Assembly (NCBI GenBank): GCA_002350805.1
Contig: DEFO01000048.1
Span: 3,133-37,881 of the forward strand
Direction of reading: 5' to 3'
Source of the DNA: Prevotella sp. UBA2850
GTDB lineage: Bacteria; Bacteroidota; Bacteroidia; Bacteroidales; Bacteroidaceae
DNA: 34,749 nt
In this document: positions 7,803-14,227 of the stretch, piece by piece
Position numbering within the stretch: the stretch's first letter is position 1
Layout: each line of letters begins with the position of its first letter
Position numbers and translations under genes: made by a program
Notes under the pieces: model-generated
Told to the model about the DNA's origin: nothing
Seen by the model: the letters and a program-made list of their open reading frames with translations, nothing else
Databases searched by the model: none

Positions 7803-7883
7803 CGGAGTAATCGGAGTATTCAGAAAATTCAGAGTATTCAGAGAATTCAGAAAATTCGGAATATTCAGATTTCTCAGATTCTT
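7803..7883. repeat. Nine tandem copies of a 9-bp unit between the SPOR gene and folE
   Basis: Nine uninterrupted 9-mers start at 7803: CGGAGTAAT, CGGAGTATT, CAGAAAATT, CAGAGTATT, CAGAGAATT, CAGAAAATT, CGGAATATT, CAGATTTCT, CAGATTCTT. The consensus is CAGARWATT. The tract starts 36 bp from the folE start codon and ends 17 bp from the end of the SPOR gene. It lies in the leader of folE if the two genes share a transcript. Frames crossing it on the plus strand (7789-7971) are an artefact of the repeat. Confidence 0.9.
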
Positions 7884-7899
7884 CCTGGCTCCCAATTCA

Positions 7900-8571
7900 T
7901 TAATACTGTACGGTGATTTTTCCTTTAACGATACATGCCTGTTTATATCCCATGGCTTTCACGTTGCGTAGCACCCTGCTGGCTTCTTCGTATGTCTTGA
8001 AGTTGCCCACACGGCACTTCCATTGCGGAGAGTAGAAATGCACATAGATAGGCAGTTCGGGATATTTCATCTTGATGGCACGCCCGGCCTGTTCGGCTTT
8101 CTGTTTGTCTGCGCGTGAGTTGCCTCCGGCGAAGGCCTGCACGCGGAATCCATTGATCTTATAGCTGTGGCGTGGCACTTTCTTGCTCATGTCGATAGGA
8201 GCAGTCACGGTCTCGCCGTTCTCGTCGGTTATCTGCCGAGGAACCTCGCCAGTGACGGGCTTTGCCTCTATAGGTTTAGGTGTAGTGGGTATGGGCACAC
8301 TGTCGTTCTTGGCCTCCGGCTTCGTTGCTGCCGGTGTGGTTGCGGCGGTTGTGACAGGTGTAGTAACCGTTGTTTTGCCGTTCACCAGGTCGTCTATTTC
8401 CTTGCTCTGGGTGATGGTCACTTTCCCTTCGCCCTTCTTCTGCTGTTGCAGCTCTTTGGTGAATGTCTGAGCAGGAGAAACGATGAGCGACAAGTGATAG
8501 GTGACAAGTAGCAGCAACATCTTTTGCCACCAACCACGATTGATAAATATTGTTGTTCTACGCATGGGCAT
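7900..8571 (-). CDS. Secreted SPOR-domain protein
   Basis: A 223-residue protein with an N-terminal signal or membrane segment (hydrophobic MLLLLVTYHLSLIV at about residues 18-31, SPAQ cleavage-like site), a Thr/Pro/Ala-rich linker (about 68-110) and a C-terminal SPOR domain (about 140-220: INGFRVQAFAGGNSRADKQKAEQAG ... YKQACIVKG). SPOR domains bind denuded glycan strands of septal peptidoglycan, so the protein probably acts in the periplasm at division sites. The start may be M1 or M3 (MRRTTIF). It sits between tpiA (63 bp) and folE (132 bp). DNA coding for the signal peptide resembles the intergenic repeat just upstream. Confidence 0.88.
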   Translation of the reverse strand: MPMRRTTIFINRGWWQKMLLLLVTYHLSLIVSPAQTFTKELQQQKKGEGKVTITQSKEIDDLVNGKTTVTTPVTTAATTPAATKPEAKNDSVPIPTTPKPIEAKPVTGEVPRQITDENGETVTAPIDMSKKVPRHSYKINGFRVQAFAGGNSRADKQKAEQAGRAIKMKYPELPIYVHFYSPQWKCRVGNFKTYEEASRVLRNVKAMGYKQACIVKGKITVQY

Positions 8572-8590
8572 ATTTCTATTCTATTTATTT

Positions 8591-8625
8591 GTCATTTTCC
8601 ACTTATCACTTATCACTCATCCCTT
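8591..8625. repeat. Short ACTTATC-type repeat between tpiA and the SPOR gene
   Basis: The gap 8572-8634 contains CACTTATCACTTATCACTCATC on the plus strand, a 7-bp periodic sequence. A related sequence with the same words (CACCTATCACTTGTCGCTCA) occurs in opposite orientation inside the SPOR signal-peptide coding region at about 8485-8510. Confidence 0.6.
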
Positions 8626-8634
8626 TATGGTCAG

Positions 8635-9393
8635 TTATTTCCAAGCATCGATGATGCCCTTGAAGTCGGCACACTTCAGCGAGGCGCCACCAATGAGTCC
8701 GCCGTCGATGTCGGGCTTTGCAAACAGCTCGGGAGCATTGCTGGCTTTGCACGAACCGCCATAGAGAATGGTGGTGTCGTCGGCTACAGCCTGACCATAT
8801 TTCTCGGCAATGATGCTGCGGATGTAGGCGTGAATCTCCTCTGCCTGGTCGGCAGTGGCTGTTTTGCCAGTTCCGATGGCCCAGATGGGCTCGTAGGCAA
8901 TCACAATCTTACGGAAGTCTTCCTCTGCGAGGTTGAACACGCTGCCTTCGAGCTCGGCTTTCACCACCTCGTTCTGCTTGCCTGCCTCACGCTCTTCCAG
9001 GCTCTCGCCGATGCAGAAGATGACCTTCAGGTCGTTCTTCTGTGCCAGGAGCACCTTCTCGCGCAGAATCTCAGGAGTCTCCTTGTAGTACTCACGGCGC
9101 TCCGAGTGACCCAGAATGACATACTGTGCACCTGTCGACTTCACCATTTCAGCACTTACCTCGCCGGTGAATGCACCCTTCTCTTTGTCGGCGCAGTTCT
9201 CAGCACCCAGGCCGATGATGTCCTGGTCGAGGAACTGGGCGATGCTAGCCAGATGGATGAATGGTGTGCAGATGACAACGCCGCAATTGGGCTTGTCGGC
9301 CTTCAGTGTCTCATTCAACTCTTTTGCCAGAGCGATACCGTCCTGCAGGTTCATGTTCATTTTCCAGTTACCTGCTACAATTTTCTTTCTCAT
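8635..9393 (-). CDS. tpiA: Triosephosphate isomerase
   Basis: Interconverts dihydroxyacetone phosphate and glyceraldehyde 3-phosphate in glycolysis. The 252-residue TIM barrel has every catalytic residue: K11 in NWKMN, H96 in LGHSERR, and the general base E168 in YEPIWAIGTGKTA, whose tail is the phosphate-gripping loop 6. The phosphate loops LYGGSC and DGGLIGGASL are also present. It lies in the Bacteroidetes gene run DUF1599, BT_3928-like, tpiA, SPOR, folE, with 73 bp to the gene upstream and a purine-rich AAAGGAAAAAGAAA before the ATG. Confidence 0.98.
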   Translation of the reverse strand: MRKKIVAGNWKMNMNLQDGIALAKELNETLKADKPNCGVVICTPFIHLASIAQFLDQDIIGLGAENCADKEKGAFTGEVSAEMVKSTGAQYVILGHSERREYYKETPEILREKVLLAQKNDLKVIFCIGESLEEREAGKQNEVVKAELEGSVFNLAEEDFRKIVIAYEPIWAIGTGKTATADQAEEIHAYIRSIIAEKYGQAVADDTTILYGGSCKASNAPELFAKPDIDGGLIGGASLKCADFKGIIDAWK

Positions 9394-9466
9394 TTTCTTT
9401 TTCCTTTAAAAAATTAAATATCTAATGGATGTTGTTTGTTCTTTGCCGTTTGGCAGAGCCTCGCCG

Positions 9467-10909
9467 TTACTTTTCCTCAACCGGAGGCATCTCTGCGTTT
9501 GTGGAGGGCAACTCTGCATCAGCTGGAGGCATCTCTGCGTCTGTCGGAAGCGTCTCTGCATCGCTATTTGCATTCTCAGCCTCGTTGTTTGCATTCTCAG
9601 CCTCACCGTTCTCCTCTCTTTTCTTGCGAATCAGCTTTTTCCGTCTGATCCACTTTGTCCATGCCCAAAGCCTGTCGGCCAGTGTGAGCAGCAGCAATGG
9701 CAGCACGAACCATGTGAGTATTCGCAGTATCTTCGCGGGCACCGAGTCGGTGGGCATCTGTCCGAAGGGCTGTGCCTCCAGTGGGAGCGTGGCTTGTGCC
9801 GGTTCGATGGTGGGCAGACTGTTGTGGCTCCACTTACGTATGATGGTCCCATTCTTGATGAGCAGCAGTCCCGGATTGCTTCGGATGATGGTCTTCAGCG
9901 TGGTTTCGTCGCTCAGGCAGAAGGGATATTCAGCTCCTGTGATGTCTTGCCACTGGCTGATGGCCTTTTCACCGCTGGCCGTGAGACAGTAGAAGCGGTA
10001 TCCGTGTTCCTCGGCATACTCGTAGAGCTGGTCTATCTGTCCGAAGTTGCTGTCGCTGGCATTCTCCAGATGTGGCGATATAAGCAGGAAGGTGTAGCTG
10101 GTGTCGGCCAGCACCTTGTCGGTAATGTCTTCGCCCGTGTCGACCGTCTGAATAGAAAAGTCGTGAATGGGCGGCACATATCCCTCAGCTGTTTGCACCG
10201 TCTTGCTGTCAATGAATGTCCAGGTGGAGTCGGGATAGTCGTCGAGTGTGAACTCTTTGCGCTCGCCGTTTTTCTCCAAGATGAACTTGGTCTCAAACTG
10301 AGGCTGCGGTGCACCTTCCGGAATCTCCATTCCTTTTTTGATATTGGCGCCTACGTGGTAGGGCCTGAAGTCGAACTGCGGCAGGTCGTAGAGGCTCCAC
10401 AGACTAGAGAGCAGGATGAACACAAACGTGAAGTTGATAACTATCCACTGGTTGCTCTCCGATATGAAGCGTACCATCTTCAACGGCCATCGCGCAATGA
10501 CGATGGCGCAAAGTAGCAGAACGATGTTCTTGCCGAACGTCTGCCAGTTTGTCAGCACAATGGCGTCGCCAAAGCATCCGCAGTCTTTCACCGGATTGGC
10601 CAGGGCCAGCCACAGTGTGACGGGTGTCATGACGCACATGAAGAGCAGTGCCAGCCGAGAGCTCACCCTGCGGTGGATGGCAAACAGCAGGAACAGACCG
10701 ATGCTGAACTCTACTGCCGCCAGGAGTACCGAGGCACCCAGCGTGACGATGTCGGGCAACAGACCTTCCAGATGGAGCGCACCCAGATAGTCTTGTATCT
10801 TATATTGCGTGCCCAGCGGGTCGATGGCTTTCACGTAACCAGAGAAGACAAACGTCAACGCCACTATCAGGCGGCACACATTGGTCAGTATCTTCTTCAC
10901 GGTCTCCAT
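9467..10909 (-). CDS. BT_3928 family membrane protein (DoxX/MauE-like plus thioredoxin-like region)
   Basis: A 480-residue protein of the family named after Bacteroides BT_3928. Residues 1-175 hold about five membrane helices of DoxX/MauE type, with the DCGCFGD motif (C110, C112) seen in MauE-like redox membrane proteins. Residues about 180-390 form a large soluble region with a thioredoxin-like pattern (YTFLLISPHLENAS ... FYCLTASGEKA) but no CxxC. A further helix at about 395-412 is followed by a Lys/Arg-rich stretch and a repetitive acidic tail (about 435-480, EAENAN and DAEMPP units). A redox role is plausible but unproven. It starts 15 bp after the DUF1599 gene and precedes tpiA. Confidence 0.88.
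   Translation of the reverse strand: METVKKILTNVCRLIVALTFVFSGYVKAIDPLGTQYKIQDYLGALHLEGLLPDIVTLGASVLLAAVEFSIGLFLLFAIHRRVSSRLALLFMCVMTPVTLWLALANPVKDCGCFGDAIVLTNWQTFGKNIVLLLCAIVIARWPLKMVRFISESNQWIVINFTFVFILLSSLWSLYDLPQFDFRPYHVGANIKKGMEIPEGAPQPQFETKFILEKNGERKEFTLDDYPDSTWTFIDSKTVQTAEGYVPPIHDFSIQTVDTGEDITDKVLADTSYTFLLISPHLENASDSNFGQIDQLYEYAEEHGYRFYCLTASGEKAISQWQDITGAEYPFCLSDETTLKTIIRSNPGLLLIKNGTIIRKWSHNSLPTIEPAQATLPLEAQPFGQMPTDSVPAKILRILTWFVLPLLLLTLADRLWAWTKWIRRKKLIRKKREENGEAENANNEAENANSDAETLPTDAEMPPADAELPSTNAEMPPVEEK
9470..9606 (-). repeat. In-frame tandem repeats in the tail of the BT_3928-like gene
   Basis: The last 45 codons consist of two near-identical 21-bp units (encoding EAENANN and EAENANS) followed by three 21- to 24-bp units built on GACGCAGAGATGCCTCC (encoding DAEMPPA-like peptides). 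The number of copies is likely to vary between strains. Confidence 0.75.
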
Positions 10910-10924
10910 GTCAGCAGCCTGCTC

Positions 10925-11470
10925 CTAACTTAATTTAATGACGCCAAACACGGCATAGTTGATGATGTCCATGTAGTTGGCATCAATCCCTTCCGAGACG
11001 AGCGTCTCACCACCCAGGTCCTCAATCTCCTTGATGCGCTGTATCTTCGTCAGAATGAAGTCGGTATAGCTGCTCACTCGCATCGAACGCCACGCCTCGT
11101 TGTAGTCGTGGTTCTTCTTCAGCATCAGCTCCAGTGCCTCGTGGGCAAACCGGTCGTACAATTCCATGGCCTGTGCGTTGGTGATATCCACCTCGTCCAC
11201 ATAACCGCGGTCGAGCTGTATCAGTCCTACAATGCCATAGTTGATGAGGCCGATGAACTCGGGCCTGATGCCTTCGCCCACCAGCGATTCCTTCTTGATT
11301 TCCAGCGAACGGATACGCTTGGCCTTGATGAACAGCTGGTCGGTGAGCGACGAGGGACGCAGAATGCGCCACGACGCACTGTAGTCGTGCAGCTTCTTCT
11401 CAAACAATGAGCGGCACTCGGCCATCACCTGTTTGAACTGTTCTTCTGTATTGAATGATGTCGTCGACAT
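10925..11470 (-). CDS. DUF1599 protein (nucleotide modification associated domain 1)
   Basis: A 181-residue protein made of two copies of the same domain. Copy 1 (about 10-90) has EKKLHDYSASWRILRPSSLTDQLFIKAKRIRSLE ... LINYGIVGLIQL and copy 2 (about 100-181) has LKKNHDYNEAWRSMRVSSYTDFILTKIQRIKEIE ... IINYAVFGVIKL. The repeated HDY-x3-WR and INYAVFG/INYGIVG patterns define DUF1599, whose biochemical function is unknown; the domain name suggests nucleotide metabolism. It is the first gene of the minus-strand run and has its own -7 box. Confidence 0.9.
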   Translation of the reverse strand: MSTTSFNTEEQFKQVMAECRSLFEKKLHDYSASWRILRPSSLTDQLFIKAKRIRSLEIKKESLVGEGIRPEFIGLINYGIVGLIQLDRGYVDEVDITNAQAMELYDRFAHEALELMLKKNHDYNEAWRSMRVSSYTDFILTKIQRIKEIEDLGGETLVSEGIDANYMDIINYAVFGVIKLS

Positions 11471-11495
11471 GATGTTTCTGTTCTGTAATAACGCT

Positions 11496-11504
11496 GCAAA
11501 GTTA
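11496..11504 (-). promoter_or_regulatory. Promoter -7 element for the DUF1599-folE run
   Basis: TAACTTTGC on the minus strand, an exact TAnnTTTGC match, lies 25 bp before the DUF1599 ATG. No TTTG at the -33 distance is evident. It would drive the whole DUF1599 to tcdA run, as no strong internal promoter was found. Confidence 0.6.
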
Positions 11505-11569
11505 CGAATAATTTGTGAGACTTGATTCGCTATTGGTAGGTTTTTTCATTTTCATAGTAAAAATGAACG

Positions 11570-11622
11570 AAAAAAACAGCCCTTGTTGTAGCTATTTGCT
11601 GTCGACGGCGCTACAAAAAGGC
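11570..11622 (-). terminator. Intrinsic terminator for the small lipoprotein gene
   Basis: TTGTAGC (11586-11592) pairs with GCTACAA (11610-11616), with a GCC/GGC extension outside. On the minus strand the hairpin is followed, after GCTG-like bases, by seven T residues (A-run 11570-11576 on the plus strand). It lies about 180 bp beyond the end of the lipoprotein gene at 11801, so that mRNA would carry the 22-bp repeats in its 3' untranslated region. Confidence 0.6.
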
Positions 11623-11635
11623 ACAGTATGATTGC

Positions 11636-11723
11636 GTTTCAGGCACAAAAACGTTCCGTTTCCTGTACAAAAATACGCTGTTTCAGGCACTATGACACAG
11701 CGTTTCGGCTATCGAAACGACTT
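11636..11723. repeat. Four tandem copies of a degenerate 22-bp unit
   Basis: GTTTC recurs at exact 22-bp steps: 11636, 11658, 11680 and 11702. The first and third copies begin GTTTCAGGCAC; the second begins GTTTCCTGTAC; the fourth begins GTTTCGGC. Copies 1 and 2 continue with AAAAA. GGCAC at 11620-11624 sits at the matching phase of a possible fifth, more decayed copy. There are no spacers, so this is not a CRISPR array. Confidence 0.75.
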
Positions 11724-11800
11724 CAACGGGCGAAACCAGGTCAACAGGTTTTCCAGCTGCCCCGTCAACTCACGCGGCTATCGGCTTCAGCACCAATGCT

Positions 11801-12256
11801 TTATTCTTGCTTTTGCCGTTTGTGAATATATTTGATTTTGGCGCATTGCACATCGAACTGCACCTGCAGAGAGTCGCGGTACATGCGCATCTGTGTGGTA
11901 CGTGTCAGTTCGTCTGCCGTGGCGGTGCCCTTACGGTGGTGAGCTTCAGATGTTTTCTTCAGCTGCTCATAGTCAGCCTTGGCCTTTTGCAGAGCCTGAT
12001 CGATGGTGGCCAGTTCGGCCTCTGCCCTTGCCAGTTCGATGTTTTGTTTGAGGGTGATGGCCTGTTTGCGGGCCTCTATTGCCTTGGGGTAGGCGCGCCT
12101 GAGCGAATCGAGGCTCAGCAGGGCGGCATCGTATTGCTTTTGCTCGAACTGTGTGGTAGCCAATTGCAGCAGTTCTGCGGCTTCTTCTTTTGTCTTGTCG
12201 GTATGACAGGCTATCAGCAAGATGACACCTGTTAGTAGTATGAGAATTCTTTTCAT
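11801..12256 (-). CDS. Small coiled-coil lipoprotein, hypothetical
   Basis: A 151-residue protein with a lipoprotein signal (MKRILILLTGVILLIAC, lipidated Cys17) and a wholly helical, charged mature part. Residues 25-60 resemble a single TPR-like hairpin (QFEQKQYDAALLSLDSLRRAYP); residues 65-125 are a predicted coiled coil rich in Ala, Glu, Lys and Gln. I do not recognise a named family. A role as an envelope scaffold or adaptor is only inference. It is transcribed alone, from a TAAATTTGC box 22 bp upstream to the hairpin at 11570-11622. Confidence 0.8.
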   Translation of the reverse strand: MKRILILLTGVILLIACHTDKTKEEAAELLQLATTQFEQKQYDAALLSLDSLRRAYPKAIEARKQAITLKQNIELARAEAELATIDQALQKAKADYEQLKKTSEAHHRKGTATADELTRTTQMRMYRDSLQVQFDVQCAKIKYIHKRQKQE

Positions 12257-12277
12257 GTCAATATGCGATTTAGTGCT

Positions 12278-12286
12278 GCAAATTTA
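12278..12286 (-). promoter_or_regulatory. -7 element for the small lipoprotein gene
   Basis: TAAATTTGC on the minus strand, an exact TAnnTTTGC match, 22 bp upstream of the ATG at 12256. No clear TTTG at the -33 distance. Confidence 0.5.
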
Positions 12287-12374
12287 CTCATTTTTATCGA
12301 GTCTGAATAGTGTTTGGCATAAAAAACGGTCGTGAAGAGGTTTTTTCCCTTGTAATTTGTGATTTATTATTGTT

Positions 12375-12401
12375 TTTTTTGCTCGCTTAATCCTAACTTT
12401 G
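12375..12401 (+). repeat. 27-bp direct repeat, upstream copy, containing a promoter-like box
   Basis: It differs by one base (C for G) from 12523-12549, 148 bp downstream. The shared core is TTTTTTGCTCGCTTAATC followed by STAACTTTG. With TTG at 12370-12372 and 21 bp spacing, TAACTTTGG at 12394-12402 could be an active second promoter. Confidence 0.75.
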
Positions 12402-12517
12402 GCCAATGCCTTAGTTACTCACGTTCGAAAAAACTCAAATAAATTTGCCCAAAGGTCAATTTTGTCGCGACTCAACAAACGAAATACTACAATTTCTTTG
12501 TATTCGCTGCTCCAAAA

Positions 12518-12550
12518 TTTGGTTTTTTGCTCGCTTAATCGTAACTTTGC
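12518..12550 (+). promoter_or_regulatory. Promoter of the CCA-adding enzyme gene
   Basis: TTTG (12518-12521), 20 bp, TAACTTTGC (12542-12550): an excellent Bacteroidetes -33/-7 promoter, 24 bp upstream of the ATG at 12575. It overlaps the downstream copy of the 27-bp direct repeat (12523-12549). Confidence 0.75.
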
Positions 12551-12574
12551 AGCCGCTAAAGCAGAAAGGCTACA

Positions 12575-14074
12575 ATGAAGTTATACTCAGACGAAGAATT
12601 AGCAGAAATACTCGATCAGGAAATCTTTCATCAGATATCGCGTATCATCGACCAATTAGGTGTTGACGGATATGTGGTGGGTGGCTATGTGCGTGATATT
12701 TTCTTGGAGCGTCCGAGTAATGACATCGATGTGGTGGTGGTCTCTGAGAATCCCTCCGACTGGGAGGAAGGCTGTGGCATCAAGGTGGCACGTGCTTTGG
12801 CGAAGTCGATAGGCCGTCGGGCCCATCTGTCGGTGTTCAAAAGTTTTGGAACAGCGCAGGTGAAGTTCCGTGACGAAGGTAAGGAATTTGAGATAGAGTT
12901 TGTGGGTGCCCGCAAAGAGAGTTACAGCCACGACTCGCGCAAACCTATTGTGGAAAACGGCACGCTGGAAGACGACCAGAATCGCCGCGACTTCACGATT
13001 AATGCGATGGCTATCTGCTTGAATGGCAGTCGTTTCGGAGAGCTGGTGGATCCGTTTAATGGCCTTGCCGACCTTGAGGATGGTATCATCGCCACACCTT
13101 TGGAACCCGGTGTGACCTTCTCTGACGACCCGCTGCGCATGATGCGCTGTATACGCTTTGCCACCCAGCTGAATTTCCAGATTGAGCCCGAGACCTTTGA
13201 GGCGCTCGAACGCATGGCCGACCGAATAGGCATTGTGAGTGCCGAGCGCATAGAGGTGGAGCTCAACAAAATCATGATGGCTCCGCATCCCAGCATCGGA
13301 CTGGAGTACATGCAGCGTACCGGACTGATGCAGATCATCCTGCCCGAGCTCGCAGCCCTCGACATCGTGGAGAAGCGCGGTAACAGGGCTCATAAGAACA
13401 ATTTCTACCATACGCTCGAGGTGCTGGAGAATGTTTGTCGCACCAGAAATGACAAGCAGGGTAGGGAACCCTCCGACTTCAACTATCAGTTGTGGCTGCG
13501 CTGGGGTGCTTTGTTGCACGACATTGGCAAGACGAAGTCGAAACGATGGGATCCGCTGGTGGGTTGGACCTTCCACAACCACAATGCCATTGGCGCCAAG
13601 ATGGTGCCCGAGATTTTCCGTCGGCTGAAACTGCCGATGGGCGCTGAGATGCGCTATGTGCAGAAGTTGGTCGACTTGCACATGCGTCCCATTGTGATTG
13701 CCGACGATGTGGTGACCGACTCGGCTGTGCGCCGTCTGCTGAACGATGCTGGCGACGACATCGACGACCTGATGACGCTCTGCGAAGCCGACATCACCTC
13801 GAAGAACCAAGTGAGGAAAGCCCGATTCCTGGAGAACTTCCGCATTGTGCGCGAGAAGCTCGACGACCTGAAGGAGAAAGACTACAAACGGTTGCTTCAA
13901 CCCGTCATCGACGGCAACGAGATTATGGAGATATTCCACCTGAAACCCTCGCGCGAAGTGGGGACGCTGAAGCAGTGCCTGAAGGATGCCGTACTCGACA
14001 ACAAGGTGCCCAACGAGCGCGAGCCGTTGATGCAATTACTGCTGCAAAAAGCCCAGGAAATGGGTTTAGCCTAG
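12575..14074 (+). CDS. cca: CCA tRNA nucleotidyltransferase with HD domain
   Basis: A class II nucleotidyltransferase of the CCA-adding enzyme / poly(A) polymerase family, 499 residues. The head domain has VGGYVRD (residues 35-41) and the metal-binding D50-x-D52, followed by RRDFTINAM (137-145) and the nucleotide-binding region around DPLRMMRCIRFA. A C-terminal HD phosphohydrolase domain follows, with LLHDIGK (H315, D316). Its likely role is building or repairing the 3' CCA of tRNAs, with the HD domain removing a cyclic phosphate or phosphate ends. Poly(A) polymerase is possible, but the DIDV/RRDFTINAM context and HD fusion are usual for CCA enzymes in Bacteroidetes. Confidence 0.94.
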   Translation: MKLYSDEELAEILDQEIFHQISRIIDQLGVDGYVVGGYVRDIFLERPSNDIDVVVVSENPSDWEEGCGIKVARALAKSIGRRAHLSVFKSFGTAQVKFRDEGKEFEIEFVGARKESYSHDSRKPIVENGTLEDDQNRRDFTINAMAICLNGSRFGELVDPFNGLADLEDGIIATPLEPGVTFSDDPLRMMRCIRFATQLNFQIEPETFEALERMADRIGIVSAERIEVELNKIMMAPHPSIGLEYMQRTGLMQIILPELAALDIVEKRGNRAHKNNFYHTLEVLENVCRTRNDKQGREPSDFNYQLWLRWGALLHDIGKTKSKRWDPLVGWTFHNHNAIGAKMVPEIFRRLKLPMGAEMRYVQKLVDLHMRPIVIADDVVTDSAVRRLLNDAGDDIDDLMTLCEADITSKNQVRKARFLENFRIVREKLDDLKEKDYKRLLQPVIDGNEIMEIFHLKPSREVGTLKQCLKDAVLDNKVPNEREPLMQLLLQKAQEMGLA

Positions 14075-14104
14075 TTAATCCACTATAAGAATTGTTAAAA
14101 ATAT

Positions 14105-14146
14105 GGTACAACTGTTTTTTGTACCTTATTTAATATGTACCTTTGC
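14105..14146 (+). promoter_or_regulatory. Efflux operon promoter with an overlapping dyad
   Basis: TACCTTTGC at 14138-14146 is an exact -7 match, 81 bp upstream of the adaptor gene. Just upstream is a perfect 7-bp dyad, GGTACAA (14105-14111) and TTGTACC (14119-14125), with a 7-nt gap, covering the -33 region (TTTG at 14118-14121, spacing 16). The half-site word GTACCTT recurs at the -7 box. The dyad could be an operator; alternatively it could be the 3' hairpin of cca, but it has no T-run. Confidence 0.55.
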
Positions 14147-14162
14147 ATGTTCAAAAACTAAG

Positions 14163-14181
14163 AGGAAAGAAAAAGTTTCCT
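14163..14181 (+). other. Leader hairpin of the efflux operon
   Basis: AGGAAA (14163-14168) and TTTCCT (14176-14181) can pair over a 7-nt A-rich loop in the 5' untranslated region of the efflux operon. It is weak and may be chance. Confidence 0.3.
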
Positions 14182-14227
14182 TTATCGTGTTGTGACAATC
14201 AATAAAAAGTAAATAGTTAAAAGAATT

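Larger units (their letters stand above)
11471..11800. other. 330-bp intergenic region with terminator and 22-bp tandem repeat
   Basis: Besides the DUF1599 promoter, this gap holds a minus-strand terminator (11570-11622) and four tandem 22-bp units (11636-11723). The short open frames here (11628-11825, 11632-11835) are made of the repeat and look non-coding. Confidence 0.7.
12257..12574. other. 318-bp divergent intergenic region with duplicated promoter sequence
   Basis: The gap between the lipoprotein (minus) and the CCA enzyme (plus) is AT-rich. It holds two near-identical 27-bp copies of a sequence with a TAACTTTG box (12375-12401 and 12523-12549), a further TAAATTTGC on the plus strand at 12440-12448, and the lipoprotein promoter. 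No coding frame of any length stands out. Confidence 0.65.

Noticed and set aside
7789..7971. 60-codon frame encoding VFRKFREF-like repeats
   Set aside because: A product of the 9-bp tandem repeat; it overlaps the SPOR gene antisense.
11636..11723. Possible CRISPR array between DUF1599 and the lipoprotein
   Set aside because: Units are contiguous with no spacers and are degenerate.
11628..11835. Two open frames of 65-67 codons between DUF1599 and the lipoprotein
   Set aside because: They are read through the 22-bp repeat and into the antisense of the lipoprotein end; no promoter or coding-like composition.
12656..14035. 459-codon antisense frame in the CCA enzyme gene
   Set aside because: Shadow frame; no signal, domain or promoter.
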